Position numbers and translations under genes: made by a program. Of a stretch of DNA of 64,000 nucleotides, positions 1 to 8,279 are shown piece by piece. Where the stretch lies: the NCBI RefSeq assembly GCF_014699035.1, contig NZ_JACXAA010000010.1:186001-250000 (forward strand). The letters run 5' to 3'. Source of the stretch: Spirosoma validum (GTDB lineage: Bacteria; Bacteroidota; Bacteroidia; Cytophagales; Spirosomataceae). Under the pieces are notes generated by a model. The model was not told the origin of the DNA, ran no database searches, and saw only the letters and a list, made by a program, of their open reading frames with translations. Numbering within the stretch: the stretch's first letter is position 1; every line of letters begins with the position of its first letter.

Positions 1-60
1 GAAAGGGAAGAAAGGGAAGAAAGGGAAGAAAGGGAAGAAAGGGAGGAAAGGGAGGAAAAG
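1..60. repeat. 9-bp polypurine tandem repeat
   Basis: Six head-to-tail copies of a 9-mer (gaaagggaa, the last two gaaagggag) fill positions 1-54, followed by a partial copy. The run is purely A/G on this strand and continues off the left edge, so the true copy number is unknown. It lies just downstream of the pheS stop codon. A polypyrimidine stretch follows at 74-112, so the area could take up a hairpin or a triplex-type structure. I see no coding potential in it. Confidence 0.9.
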
Positions 61-109
61 ATGAATGCTTTATCCTTTCTTCCCCTTACTCCCACTCCTC
101 CCTTTCCTC
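43..109 (-). terminator. Inverted repeat downstream of pheS
   Basis: Positions 43-56 and 96-109 are perfect 14-bp inverted repeats (purine arm, pyrimidine arm) with a 39-nt loop. The left arm is part of the 9-bp tandem repeat. The position directly after the pheS stop fits a transcript end. The loop is long and there is no clear U-tract, so a terminator role is a guess. Confidence 0.4.
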
Positions 110-112
110 TAA

Positions 113-1159
113 TTAAAGTCCTTCAAACTGACGCAGGAAACGAACGTCGTTTTCGGTGTACAGGCGTAAATCGTTTACGACGTATTTTAGTTGTGTAATC
201 CGTTCAATACCCATCCCGAAAGCAAAGCCAGTGTATTCTTCCGGATCAATCCCGCAGTTGGCAATTACCTGAGGATCGACCATTCCCGAACCGGCAATTT
301 CGACCCAACCGGAATGCTTGCAGATGTTGCAGCCCTTACCGCCACAAATCTGACACGAAATGTCAATCTCTGCACTCGGTTCCGTAAATGGAAAATAAGA
401 GGGGCGGAAGCGAATGAGCGTACCTGGCTCGAACATCTCTTTTACGAAATGATAGAGCGTATCTTTCAGATCTTTAAAGCCTACGTTCCGGTCGATGTAG
501 ATGCCCTCAACCTGGTGGAACATACAGTGAGCACGTGCCGAAATGGTTTCATTCCGATAAACCCGTCCCGGCATGATAGATCGGATGGGCGGTTTCTGCC
601 GTTCCATCAGCCGAATCTGCACGTTCGACGTATGTGTCCGTAGCAGCATATCTGACGAAACGTCCGTGTCGGCGCTGGCTTTCTCAACGAAAAACGTATC
701 CTGCATGTCACGCGCAGGGTGATTGTCGGGAAAGTTCAGCGCTCCGAAATTGTACCAGTCCGATTCGATTTCAGGACCATCAGCAACGTTGAAACCAATC
801 CGCTCAAAAATCTGAATGATCCGTTGCCGAACCAGCGTTAGCGGATGTTGCGTTCCGGTCAGGTTCGGGATAGAGGGTAGCGTTAAGTCGACAGGGGCAA
901 CACTCTTTGAGGCCGCCTGCTGCTCATCGACAAGCTGACTAAAGGATTCAAACCGTTCCTGAGCGAAATTTTTCAAGCCATTCAACTCCTGACCAACAGC
1001 ACGTCGGTCGGCCTGTGGAACATGTTTGAGGCCTTCGAAAAGTTCGGTTATTACACCCTTGCGGCTTATGAACCGCATGCGGAATTGTTCCAGTTGCTCG
1101 GGCGAGTTGATTACGTAGTGTTCAATCTCCTGGTGGAGGTCTTTTACTCTATCTAGCAT
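113..1159 (-). CDS. pheS: Phenylalanine-tRNA ligase alpha subunit
   Basis: This is the catalytic alpha subunit of the cytosolic alpha2-beta2 enzyme that charges tRNA-Phe. The 348-residue length is normal. Residues 1-90 form the helical coiled-coil arm that contacts tRNA. The class II catalytic core runs from about 105 to 345. Motif 2 lies around 198-219 (PGRVYRNETISARAHCMFHQ) and motif 3 is GFAFGMGIERI at 311-321. A four-Cys cluster (CQICGGKGCNIC, about 269-280) is also seen in other bacterial PheS proteins. pheT is not next to it, at least on the right side, which is common in Bacteroidota. A good -7 box lies about 30 bp upstream and supports this start. Confidence 0.97.
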   Translation of the reverse strand: MLDRVKDLHQEIEHYVINSPEQLEQFRMRFISRKGVITELFEGLKHVPQADRRAVGQELNGLKNFAQERFESFSQLVDEQQAASKSVAPVDLTLPSIPNLTGTQHPLTLVRQRIIQIFERIGFNVADGPEIESDWYNFGALNFPDNHPARDMQDTFFVEKASADTDVSSDMLLRTHTSNVQIRLMERQKPPIRSIMPGRVYRNETISARAHCMFHQVEGIYIDRNVGFKDLKDTLYHFVKEMFEPGTLIRFRPSYFPFTEPSAEIDISCQICGGKGCNICKHSGWVEIAGSGMVDPQVIANCGIDPEEYTGFAFGMGIERITQLKYVVNDLRLYTENDVRFLRQFEGL

Positions 1160-1189
1160 GCGCTATCGTTTTTCAGCTGTTTGCTACAG

Positions 1190-1197
1190 CAAAGGTA
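1190..1197 (-). promoter_or_regulatory. Putative -7 element of pheS
   Basis: On the minus strand this reads TACCTTTG, an exact match to the Bacteroidota primary-sigma -7 consensus TAnnTTTG. It would start transcription about 24 nt before the pheS ATG at 1159. No TTG is found at the usual 19-20 bp spacing upstream, so only half of the promoter is visible. Confidence 0.5.
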
Positions 1198-1528
1198 CGT
1201 AAAAACTCAGGAGAGAGCTGTGGTCTGTATGTGACAAGTATAGTAGGAGCATCGTCTACATTGTCTCTAATTCGAAGAAGAAATAGACTTATAATGAATT
1301 AGGTTAATTGATTCATTTGTTGATTAAGCGGTAAAAGTGCAGTGAAAAATAAGTAGTTATGAGTAAAATATTGATTATAAATTCATGTTTAAGAAGTAGG
1401 TCTGATTCTTGCACATCACTTTAAGATAAAATACAGTGATATGGCAACCTCTGGTAAGTGAATCTGTATAGTAATTATCTGTCTATCAGTCTAAAAAAAA
1501 TCATAATCGATCATCAACCCTAGTGACT
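1198..1528. other. AT-rich intergenic region
   Basis: This 331-bp gap separates divergent pheS and the first LytTR gene and should hold promoters for both. It is clearly AT-rich around 1290-1420. I find no open reading frame, RNA gene or strong hairpin. No exact TAnnTTTG box points toward the LytTR gene. Confidence 0.5.
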
Positions 1529-1960
1529 ATGAACGCATTCGCTAACGACTCTATTTTTGACACAATGTCCATTCCGTTCCACAATAGTGTGGAAAAAATT
1601 GCCGATTCTTCCTGTCTACAAAAACTTCTTATTCCCTTCTATGATCGCAAACGCACGGTTTCTATCGATGAAATTGTCAAACTGGAAGGCGCTGGAAATT
1701 ATACCAAATTCTTTCTCAAGGACGGTACTAAAATGTTGGTATCCCGGACTTTGAAAGAATACGAGATTTTACTTGATAATCAGGCTTTTGTTCGGGTTCA
1801 TAAATCGTGCATTGTCAACCTGGGGTTCGTTCGCAAATTTTTTATAAAAAAGGAAGGAGAACTGGAATTAACAGATGGCCAGCAAGTGAAAATATCCCGT
1901 CGACGGGCACAGGTGTTCGTAGATCGTATTCGGGATTTTCAGCCTCTGGCTCTGATTTAA
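1529..1960 (+). CDS. Stand-alone LytTR DNA-binding protein 1
   Basis: The 143-residue protein is almost entirely a LytTR DNA-binding domain (about residues 38-138). Typical elements are visible: the SIDEIVKLEGAGNYTKFFLKDG strand region, LVSRTLKEYE, the FVRVHKSCIVNL core and the closing VKISRRRAQ. There is no receiver domain or membrane segment, so it is not a classical two-component regulator. LytTR domains bind direct repeats near promoters. A second copy follows 244 bp downstream on the same strand. I chose the ATG at 1529 over the GTG six bases upstream because ATG starts dominate here. Its target genes and signal cannot be told from the sequence. Confidence 0.85.
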   Translation: MNAFANDSIFDTMSIPFHNSVEKIADSSCLQKLLIPFYDRKRTVSIDEIVKLEGAGNYTKFFLKDGTKMLVSRTLKEYEILLDNQAFVRVHKSCIVNLGFVRKFFIKKEGELELTDGQQVKISRRRAQVFVDRIRDFQPLALI

Positions 1961-2157
1961 GCTTGGTTAGTGAAATTTCCCCCGAAAAAACAGCGAATCT
2001 ACATAGTTGCTCACTACGTAGTTTTACGCAATAGGGTGAGTACATTCACCCGAATAATTCGATAATTTTGCTTATAACGACCTGATTATAAAGGAGTTGA
2101 CTTTAAGGTTTATCTCTGGTTGATCAGGCCGTTTTTTCTGAAGAAGTGGCCATAAGG

Positions 2158-2165
2158 TAGTTTTG
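2158..2165 (+). promoter_or_regulatory. Putative -7 element of LytTR gene 2
   Basis: TAGTTTTG matches the TAnnTTTG -7 consensus. Transcription would start near 2172 and leave a leader of about 33 nt before the ATG at 2205. It overlaps an upstream in-frame TTG at 2163, which argues against that TTG as the start codon. No clear -33 TTG was seen. Confidence 0.45.
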
Positions 2166-2204
2166 TTTCATCAATCAGAGACGAACCCAAAACTATTCTC
2201 TATC

Positions 2205-2624
2205 ATGGAAGCCACCATCTTTTCATCTGCGCAGCCAGTTTCTATTGTCCCTCACTTTCCGGAGTCCTACCAGCGTAATGCTCAGCGCATTGCTTTACCA
2301 TATCTGAACCGTACGATTTTTATTTCTGTGGATGATATTCTGTGTCTTCAGGGGGAAGGGAATTATACCTTTTTATACACCCGCGATCGCAAACGGTACT
2401 TGGTGTCAAAAACGCTCAAAGAATTTGAAAAAACGCTGGATGACTCCATATTTCCGCGCATTCACAAATCTTATATTGTCAACCTGGCTTATGTACAGCG
2501 GAGTATCTTCAGCAAAGAGCATCAGGTGCGGTTGGCTGATGGACGAGAAGTAAGTATATCCCGTCGGCGGATGAAGGCCATTTCTCATCAACTTGCTCAA
2601 TACTGGCAGCGATTATATAATTAA
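2205..2624 (+). CDS. Stand-alone LytTR DNA-binding protein 2
   Basis: This 139-residue LytTR protein is a paralogue of the gene just upstream. The LytTR domain covers about residues 35-130, with the same blocks in the same order (SVDDILCLQGEGNYTF, LVSKTLKEFE, FPRIHKSYIVNLAYV, VSISRRRMKA). The short N-terminus differs from that of copy 1 and again holds no sensor or receiver domain. The pair looks like a local duplication that has diverged. The start at 2205 is preferred because a -7 box overlaps the TTG at 2163. A 21-bp stem terminator follows, so this gene ends the transcript. Confidence 0.85.
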   Translation: MEATIFSSAQPVSIVPHFPESYQRNAQRIALPYLNRTIFISVDDILCLQGEGNYTFLYTRDRKRYLVSKTLKEFEKTLDDSIFPRIHKSYIVNLAYVQRSIFSKEHQVRLADGREVSISRRRMKAISHQLAQYWQRLYN

Positions 2625-2694
2625 TCGACAGCCAGAGTATACTGGTCACCGTTATCAGTATCAAACAACAAATCGTTCGTGAACAAACCGACAT

Positions 2695-2743
2695 AACCAA
2701 GCCGTCGGATTCTACCAGTTATGTAGAATCCGACGGCTTGGTT
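2695..2743. terminator. Long-stem bidirectional terminator
   Basis: Arms 2695-2715 and 2723-2743 pair perfectly over 21 bp with a 7-nt loop. A T-rich stretch (gttttgtattcttt) follows on the plus strand. It sits between the convergent LytTR gene 2 and the beta-barrel gene and probably serves both. Confidence 0.85.
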
Positions 2744-2771
2744 GTTTTGTATTCTTTGGAAATTGGTTGAG

Positions 2772-3446
2772 CTAGAATATTTTGTATGCCAGCGTGATCT
2801 GCCAAGACTTCATATTCTGACTGAATTTGCCCGTGTTATCGCTGATCTGAGCTATGTCGGAAACATTACCCTGGTAACGCACATCGAGCCCCAACGGACC
2901 AAGATCCAATCCGCCACCAACCTGATAACCATAATAAGCTTTCGACCAGGCATCATTAAGTGTACCACTCGTATATTGACTTAGGGCTTGGCCAAGCCGT
3001 TGATTATCGTCGACACGTAACGAAATAACAGGGCCAGCAACTACACGTATGGGGCCGCCCTTGATTCCCAACAGTAAGGGTACATCAAAACTGGTTGTTT
3101 TGACCGTTACCGACTCTGTTTGACCGTTACGAATAATCCCAAACGATCCGGCCCGAGTGGAGTAAAGAAGCTCAGGCTGGATAAACAGGTTACGCCCAAA
3201 ACGAGCGTAAATACCAAACGACGTCCCCGTTTTACTATCGAAGCTGTCACGCAGGTTATCCCGAAATGTTTGTCCGTCAACGCCAACCGATGGCGACCCA
3301 TTGGGGTTCGTGCTTGTTTTGACAAAGTCGCCAAATGTGAGTTTGGAAAGATTGACGCCACCCTTGATGCCAATCTGAAAACCACTCTGGGCGAAAGTCA
3401 GAGCGGGTAATAACGTAAGTGCGACGAAAAGCAGGTTTTTTTTCAT
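2772..3446 (-). CDS. Outer-membrane beta-barrel protein (PorT-like)
   Basis: A 224-residue exported protein with a clean signal peptide (MKKNLLFVALTLLPALTFAQ). The mature part begins with GFQIGIKGGVNLSKL and continues as alternating strands with a glycine-rich pattern. The C-terminus is SWQITLAYKIF, with the terminal aromatic residue used for outer-membrane barrel insertion. This pattern is typical of the small 'outer membrane beta-barrel protein' family that is abundant in Bacteroidota. Function is unknown; such barrels often act as adhesins, channels or assembly partners. I chose the ATG at 3446 over one 12 bp upstream because it starts directly at the signal peptide. It stands alone between convergent and divergent neighbours. 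Confidence 0.85.
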   Translation of the reverse strand: MKKNLLFVALTLLPALTFAQSGFQIGIKGGVNLSKLTFGDFVKTSTNPNGSPSVGVDGQTFRDNLRDSFDSKTGTSFGIYARFGRNLFIQPELLYSTRAGSFGIIRNGQTESVTVKTTSFDVPLLLGIKGGPIRVVAGPVISLRVDDNQRLGQALSQYTSGTLNDAWSKAYYGYQVGGGLDLGPLGLDVRYQGNVSDIAQISDNTGKFSQNMKSWQITLAYKIF

Positions 3447-3677
3447 AGTTGGTTGCATAAAAAATTCTGTTGTCAGTAAAACGAAAATCGAGTAACTCCG
3501 GTACAGAACGCCAACTTATTTCGAGCGAATGGCGTTTTAGTAATGGAGTAATGTGTAGTGAAAAATAGATTAGTGAAGCGCTTCATGTGGCTTTGATTGT
3601 CTAAACCTCTAGTGGTTTAATGGGTTAGTTGATTTCATTTCATCTGATCCATTGAGCCTTATCTATTATTTTCCTGA

Positions 3678-5063
3678 ATGGCTAAAATTAAGACTACCTA
3701 TTTCTGTCAGAGTTGTGGCTTCCAGTCGGCCAAATGGCTGGGTCGCTGTCCATCGTGCGGGGAGTGGAATACGTTGGTCGAAGAGCTTGTTCAGAAGGAG
3801 GAACCTGAAAAAGGTGGTTGGCGTAGCCCGTCCTCAGGACCAGGTAGCTTAAAGATTGCTGCAAAGCCAAAAGCTATTCACGCTATCAACTACGAAGAGC
3901 ATCCCCGCGTTACAACAACTGACGCTGAATTAAATCGCGTATTGGGAGGAGGCATTGTACCCGGATCGCTGGTCTTGATCGGTGGAGAACCCGGTATCGG
4001 TAAATCAACGCTGTTGCTACAGATTGCGTTGAGTCTGGCTGGGATGCGTGTGCTCTACGTATCGGGTGAAGAAAGTGAGCAACAAATCAAGATGCGCGCT
4101 GAACGACTCGATGCTCCAACCAGCGATTGCCACGTAATGACCGAAACGTCTACGCAGAATATCTTTCGGGTCGTTGAACATTTTGAACCGGAGATACTCA
4201 TTATCGACTCGATCCAGACGATGCAATCGTCGTTGGTTGAGTCAGGCGCAGGGAGTGTTTCGCAGGTACGCGAATGCACGGCGGAGTTCATGAAGTACGC
4301 TAAAGAAAGCGGAGTGCCTGTATTTATGATCGGTCATATTACGAAAGAAGGTTCGCTGGCTGGTCCGAAAGTACTGGAACACATGGTTGATACGGTGCTG
4401 ACGTTTGAAGGTGACCGCCACACGACGTACCGGATTTTACGGACCACTAAAAACCGTTTCGGAAGCACCGACGAATTAGGCATTTACGAAATGCTCGGCA
4501 CTGGACTTCGGCAAGTGACAAATCCCTCCGAAATTCTGATTTCGCAGCGCGACGAAGCACTGAGTGGCGTAACTATCGGCTCGATGCTTGAAGGCAATCG
4601 GCCGCTCATGATCGAAACCCAGGCTTTGGTTAGTGTGGCTAATTATGGTACACCACAACGTAGCAGCACGGGCTTCGATGCCAAACGACTAAATATGTTG
4701 CTGGCTGTTCTCGAAAAACGGGGCGGTTTCCGACTGGGACAACAGGACGTGTTTCTGAATATTGCGGGCGGCTTGCGAGTTGAAGACCCGGCTATTGATC
4801 TGGCTGTATGTGCGGCTATTGTATCGAGTTATGAGGACATTGCGATTCCGCCCTCAGTAGCATTTGCGGCCGAAGTTGGACTGGGTGGCGAGGTTCGGGC
4901 AGTAAGCCGGATTGAATCACGTATTGCTGAAGCCGAAAAGTTAGGTTTTAAGCAAATGTTTATTTCCAAATACAACATGAAGGGGCTGGATACAAAGGGC
5001 TATAGAATTAGCATCAAACCGGTTTCCCGATTAGATGAAGTATTCCAGGGCGTGTTGATGTAA
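3678..5063 (+). CDS. radA: DNA repair protein RadA
   Basis: RadA (Sms) is a RecA-like, DnaB-type helicase that drives branch migration in recombination and repair. All family parts are present in 461 residues. A C4 zinc finger has Cys at 10, 13, 24 and 27. Walker A is GGEPGIGKST at about 102-111. The RadA-specific KNRFG motif is at about 258-262. A Lon-protease-like domain fills the C-terminal third. The length is normal. It is monocistronic, with its own hairpin directly after the stop codon. Confidence 0.97.
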   Translation: MAKIKTTYFCQSCGFQSAKWLGRCPSCGEWNTLVEELVQKEEPEKGGWRSPSSGPGSLKIAAKPKAIHAINYEEHPRVTTTDAELNRVLGGGIVPGSLVLIGGEPGIGKSTLLLQIALSLAGMRVLYVSGEESEQQIKMRAERLDAPTSDCHVMTETSTQNIFRVVEHFEPEILIIDSIQTMQSSLVESGAGSVSQVRECTAEFMKYAKESGVPVFMIGHITKEGSLAGPKVLEHMVDTVLTFEGDRHTTYRILRTTKNRFGSTDELGIYEMLGTGLRQVTNPSEILISQRDEALSGVTIGSMLEGNRPLMIETQALVSVANYGTPQRSSTGFDAKRLNMLLAVLEKRGGFRLGQQDVFLNIAGGLRVEDPAIDLAVCAAIVSSYEDIAIPPSVAFAAEVGLGGEVRAVSRIESRIAEAEKLGFKQMFISKYNMKGLDTKGYRISIKPVSRLDEVFQGVLM

Positions 5064-5071
5064 ATTAGTTA

Positions 5072-5113
5072 CTACGAGTTTTGATAATGCCTAAAAGTTA
5101 TCAAAACTCGTAG
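5072..5113 (+). terminator. radA terminator hairpin
   Basis: Arms 5072-5087 and 5098-5113 form a perfect 16-bp stem with a 10-nt loop, starting 8 nt after the radA stop. There is no strong U-tract after it, as is common for Bacteroidota terminators. Confidence 0.7.
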
Positions 5114-5388
5114 GGCCCACCGGTTTTTCAATACTCCTTAAGACCCCGACTAATTTCAAAACGGTGAAAAAGTGGTGGGCTTCGTGAAGTGGAAATGACA
5201 TTCAGACTTAGGCAGTTGATCCGGCGCAACAGGCGAATTAATTAATCGTAAAGGATTATTTATTCCATCCACAGAATAAATTTAGCCCTGAAAAATCACA
5301 CGGAGAAAATCCGATCAAAACCATTTTACGTAGCTATAGTTAGTTTATTCAGTAAATTAATTACTCAACAAAACAAGTTAAACACGTT
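5114..5388. other. Intergenic region upstream of hydrolase
   Basis: This 275-bp stretch follows the radA hairpin. It becomes AT-rich near 5260-5388 and likely holds the promoter of the downstream hydrolase. I see no exact TAnnTTTG box, ORF or RNA structure here. Confidence 0.4.
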
Positions 5389-6276
5389 ATGAGCTACATT
5401 AAATCAGGTACGGATGCGTCCGGTAATGACATCAAACTCTTTTATCAGGATTTACATCCTGCCAATGCTACGTCGACTGTTGTCTTGATTCATGGCTGGC
5501 CACTGAGCAGTCAGATGTGGGATTATCAACTAGCCGAACTGCCTAGTCATGGTCTGCGCGTTGTGGCTTATGATCGGCGGGGCTTTGGAAAATCGAGTCA
5601 ACCCTGGGACGGATATGATTACGATACATTAGCTGATGATTTGAAGGCTGTACTGGACGACCTCGATCTACAGAATGTGACGCTGGTTGGTTTCTCGATG
5701 GGCGGTGGTGAAGTCGCCCGCTACATGAGCCGGCATGGTGGTGCACGCGTCGCTAAAGTGGCCTTTGTTAGTGCTGTAACGCCTTATTTGCTTAAAACAG
5801 AAGATAACCCCGATGGTGTTGATCAGAGCGTGTTCGATGAGATTACAGAAAATCTTCTGAAAGACCGGGCTGATTTTCTACAGACGTTCGGTAAACAATT
5901 CTATGGCGTAAGCTTGCTTAACAATCCAGTTAGCCAGGCACATCTCGACGGCGATTTTGCCCGGGCCTACGTAGCCTCTTATAAAGCGACGCTCGAATGT
6001 GCCAATTCGTTTGCAACGACTGATTTTCGCGATGATCTGACGCAGATTCAGGTTCCGACTCTGATTATCCACGGTGATTCCGATAAAACAGTACCCATTG
6101 AATCGTCGGGTGAATTAACCGCGAATGCGTTGCCAAGTGCGCAATACATTGTGTATGAAGGCGAGCCGCATGGCCTGTTCGTTACGTCGAAAGATCGGCT
6201 GAACGAAGATCTGATCTCGTTTGTAAAAGAAGGCGTATCGGTTCGTGAGCAACCAGAAAGTACGATTATCTACTAG
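5389..6276 (+). CDS. Alpha/beta hydrolase, non-haem haloperoxidase-like
   Basis: A 295-residue alpha/beta-hydrolase-fold protein of the cofactor-free haloperoxidase/esterase group. The nucleophile elbow is GFSMGG with Ser103. The acid is probably Asp232 in HGDSDKTVP, and the base is His261 in EPHGLF. An oxyanion-hole stretch HGWPLSSQMW lies near residue 35. No signal peptide is visible, so it should be cytosolic. Members act as esterases or perhydrolases; the natural substrate cannot be read from the sequence. The C-terminal tail (about 277-295) runs past the usual family end. It is monocistronic and ends at a very long hairpin shared with araC-type gene 6362-7234. Confidence 0.88.
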   Translation: MSYIKSGTDASGNDIKLFYQDLHPANATSTVVLIHGWPLSSQMWDYQLAELPSHGLRVVAYDRRGFGKSSQPWDGYDYDTLADDLKAVLDDLDLQNVTLVGFSMGGGEVARYMSRHGGARVAKVAFVSAVTPYLLKTEDNPDGVDQSVFDEITENLLKDRADFLQTFGKQFYGVSLLNNPVSQAHLDGDFARAYVASYKATLECANSFATTDFRDDLTQIQVPTLIIHGDSDKTVPIESSGELTANALPSAQYIVYEGEPHGLFVTSKDRLNEDLISFVKEGVSVREQPESTIIY

Positions 6277-6282
6277 TCATAT

Positions 6283-6341
6283 CCGATTAATCAACAAAAA
6301 AGGGAACGTAATCTACGTTCCCTTTTTTGTTGATTAATCGG
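6283..6341. terminator. 28-bp stem bidirectional terminator
   Basis: Arms 6283-6310 and 6314-6341 are perfectly complementary over 28 bp with a 3-nt loop. An internal run of A on one arm and T on the other supplies a U-tract in either direction. It separates the convergent hydrolase and AraC genes. Confidence 0.9.
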
Positions 6342-6361
6342 CGCTGGTACGTATCAAAACA

Positions 6362-7234
6362 TCATAATTGCCGATAGGTCTTTACATAACCCGATGGAGT
6401 TTGGCCGGTAATCTCCTTGAACTGCCGGTTAAAGTTCGATAACGTACGGAAACCACTCTCGAAACTGATCTGGGTAATGTTCAGCTTTCCGCCAATTAGC
6501 AGCTTACAGGCATGACCGATACGTACTTCAGACACGAATTCAGAGAACGTTTTGTTGGCCCGCGTTTTAAAATAACGGCAGAACGCAGGGGGAGTCATTC
6601 CCGCCAGATCGGCTATGGTGTCCAAGCTCAGATCATCCGGAAAATGGCCGAGTACGTAATCATGGACCAATTGCATCCGGTCGGTCTCGTTGGGCTTAAC
6701 CGTGTTCGTATAGCCTGGACTGGTCAGATATCGGTAGTCCGTAGCATGTGAAAGATCGTTTAGGAGGGTTAGCAGACTAATCACCCGTTCGAAGCCAGCC
6801 GACTGACGAGCCAGATTTCGCAGGGCTGTTTCCGTACGGTTTCGTGTGTAGCCTGTCCATTCCAATCCTTGCCGGGCGTGGTTGAATAAATTACGTAAAG
6901 GAGCCATTTCCTGCTTTCCCAAAAAATCGTTCCCCAGAAAATCCTCCGCGAAATAAACAACAACACCCTTGGTCGTCAGGCTCGATTGCTTATCGAAATA
7001 AGCCTGATCGCTACGCCAGAGATGGGGGAGATTTGGCCCTAAAAAGACCAGGTCGCCGGGCGCAAACGGCTTAATTGAGTCGCCAATAAAGCGTGTACCC
7101 GTGCCCTCTTTTACCAGAAATAATTGATAATGTGGATGAAAATGCCAGTTTGGATCAAAGTGCGGCTCAACGAGTTCCTTCACCGTAAAAGAAGATCCAA
7201 CCGGTTCAAGGTCTTTACGAAGCGCGTTTTTCAT
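6362..7234 (-). CDS. AraC-family transcriptional regulator
   Basis: A 290-residue regulator with two parts. Residues 15-100 form a cupin-like sensor domain rich in His (WHFHPHYQLFLVKEGTG; PGDLVFLGPNLPHLW), the fold that binds sugars in AraC relatives. Residues about 185-290 hold the double helix-turn-helix with the family signature LLIGGKLNITQISFESGF and RQFKEITGQTPSGYV. It is divergent from the epimerase/oxidoreductase operon with a 139-bp shared promoter region. It is therefore the natural candidate to control that operon in response to a sugar ligand. That link is inferred from position only. Confidence 0.93.
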   Translation of the reverse strand: MKNALRKDLEPVGSSFTVKELVEPHFDPNWHFHPHYQLFLVKEGTGTRFIGDSIKPFAPGDLVFLGPNLPHLWRSDQAYFDKQSSLTTKGVVVYFAEDFLGNDFLGKQEMAPLRNLFNHARQGLEWTGYTRNRTETALRNLARQSAGFERVISLLTLLNDLSHATDYRYLTSPGYTNTVKPNETDRMQLVHDYVLGHFPDDLSLDTIADLAGMTPPAFCRYFKTRANKTFSEFVSEVRIGHACKLLIGGKLNITQISFESGFRTLSNFNRQFKEITGQTPSGYVKTYRQL

Positions 7235-7343
7235 CAGATTAACTCTATTATTTTAACGGGAAAAATTGAATAATTGCGAATTAGGTGTGAAAATAAAGTC
7301 AATATTAGCTAAAAAATGGCGAGTATAACAGAGAATTAGCAAA

Positions 7344-7351
7344 TAAATTTG
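7344..7351 (+). promoter_or_regulatory. Putative -7 element of sugar operon
   Basis: TAAATTTG is an exact TAnnTTTG match 22 bp before the epimerase ATG at 7374. No -33 TTG appears at the standard spacing. A weak -33 box would fit a promoter that depends on the divergent AraC activator. Confidence 0.5.
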
Positions 7352-7373
7352 TGGGATTATTAATTGAGCAAAT

Positions 7374-8279
7374 ATGAATAAGCTGGGAATGAATCTATTC
7401 GTCTGGACAATGTCAATGGACGAGGACTTGTCGGATACCTTATCATTCCTGAAAACAAGCGGGTTTGATTTTGTTGAAGTACCCATTAACAATACTGACC
7501 TGGAAAAGTGGAAACGTATTGGCGGAGAACTCAGAGCATTAGGTTTAGGCGTTCAAACCTGCACGATTTGCGGTATTGCCCATAGTCTCATCAGCCCCGA
7601 TGAATCCATACGCCGGGCAGCTATTGACTACCTGAAAGAAGTGGTCGACTGTTCAGAAGCTTTAGGCTCTAAAATTCTGATGGGGCCTATGTATGCCGGT
7701 TTCAAAGCTTTTTCGGGTAAGCCCGCGACGGCGGAAGAATGGAACTGGTCGGTAACGGGAATGCGGGAAGTGGCCGAATATGCCCAAACGAAAGGCGTTA
7801 CACTAGCCATTGAATACTTGAATCGCTTTGAAATTTACCTGCTTACCTGCGTTGATGATCTGGTACGTTACGTTGAAGCTGTTGATCATCCTAATTGCCG
7901 GGCTGCCTTTGATACGTTCCATGCCAATATGGAGGAAAAAAATATCGGCGATGCAATTCGTCAATGTGCTCCCTATCTGGCGCATGTACAGATTTCGGAG
8001 AATGATCGCTCTACGCCCGGGAAGGGGCATATCCAGTTTGGTGAAGTTTTTGAAGCCTTGCAGGACATTGGGTATGAAGGGCCAATTGCCATTGAAGCCT
8101 TTGGTCCTAACCCGCCAGAACTCGCAGCCGCCACGCATATTTTCCGCCCTATGTTCGACTCGCCGGAACAACTGGCCGTCGATGGACTGGCGTTCATAAA
8201 ACGTAACCTGGACGGCCACGTTCGGGCAAATAATCAAGACATTAAACACCCGGACATGGCTGTCCAGGCTACATTATGA
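7374..8279 (+). CDS. Sugar (phosphate) epimerase, ketose 3-epimerase-like
   Basis: A 301-residue TIM-barrel protein of the xylose-isomerase-like superfamily, closest in layout to D-tagatose/D-psicose 3-epimerases. The expected metal ligands are visible as Glu147 (AIEYLNRFE), Asp180 (AAFDTFHANMEE), His204 (AHVQISENDR) and Glu241 (IAIEAFGP). It has no signal peptide and should work in the cytosol on a keto-sugar. Its TGA overlaps the next ATG by 4 nt, which implies translational coupling with the Gfo/Idh/MocA oxidoreductase. Such pairs are known from pathways that oxidise, isomerise and re-reduce sugars or inositols. The exact substrate is not known. Confidence 0.88.
   Translation: MNKLGMNLFVWTMSMDEDLSDTLSFLKTSGFDFVEVPINNTDLEKWKRIGGELRALGLGVQTCTICGIAHSLISPDESIRRAAIDYLKEVVDCSEALGSKILMGPMYAGFKAFSGKPATAEEWNWSVTGMREVAEYAQTKGVTLAIEYLNRFEIYLLTCVDDLVRYVEAVDHPNCRAAFDTFHANMEEKNIGDAIRQCAPYLAHVQISENDRSTPGKGHIQFGEVFEALQDIGYEGPIAIEAFGPNPPELAAATHIFRPMFDSPEQLAVDGLAFIKRNLDGHVRANNQDIKHPDMAVQATL

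Noticed and set aside
1-112. CRISPR array
   Set aside because: Repeat units are 9 bp and contiguous, with no spacers.
191-643. Open frame opposite pheS
   Set aside because: It lies wholly inside pheS on the other strand, has no recognisable motif, and the pheS frame is clearly the coding one.
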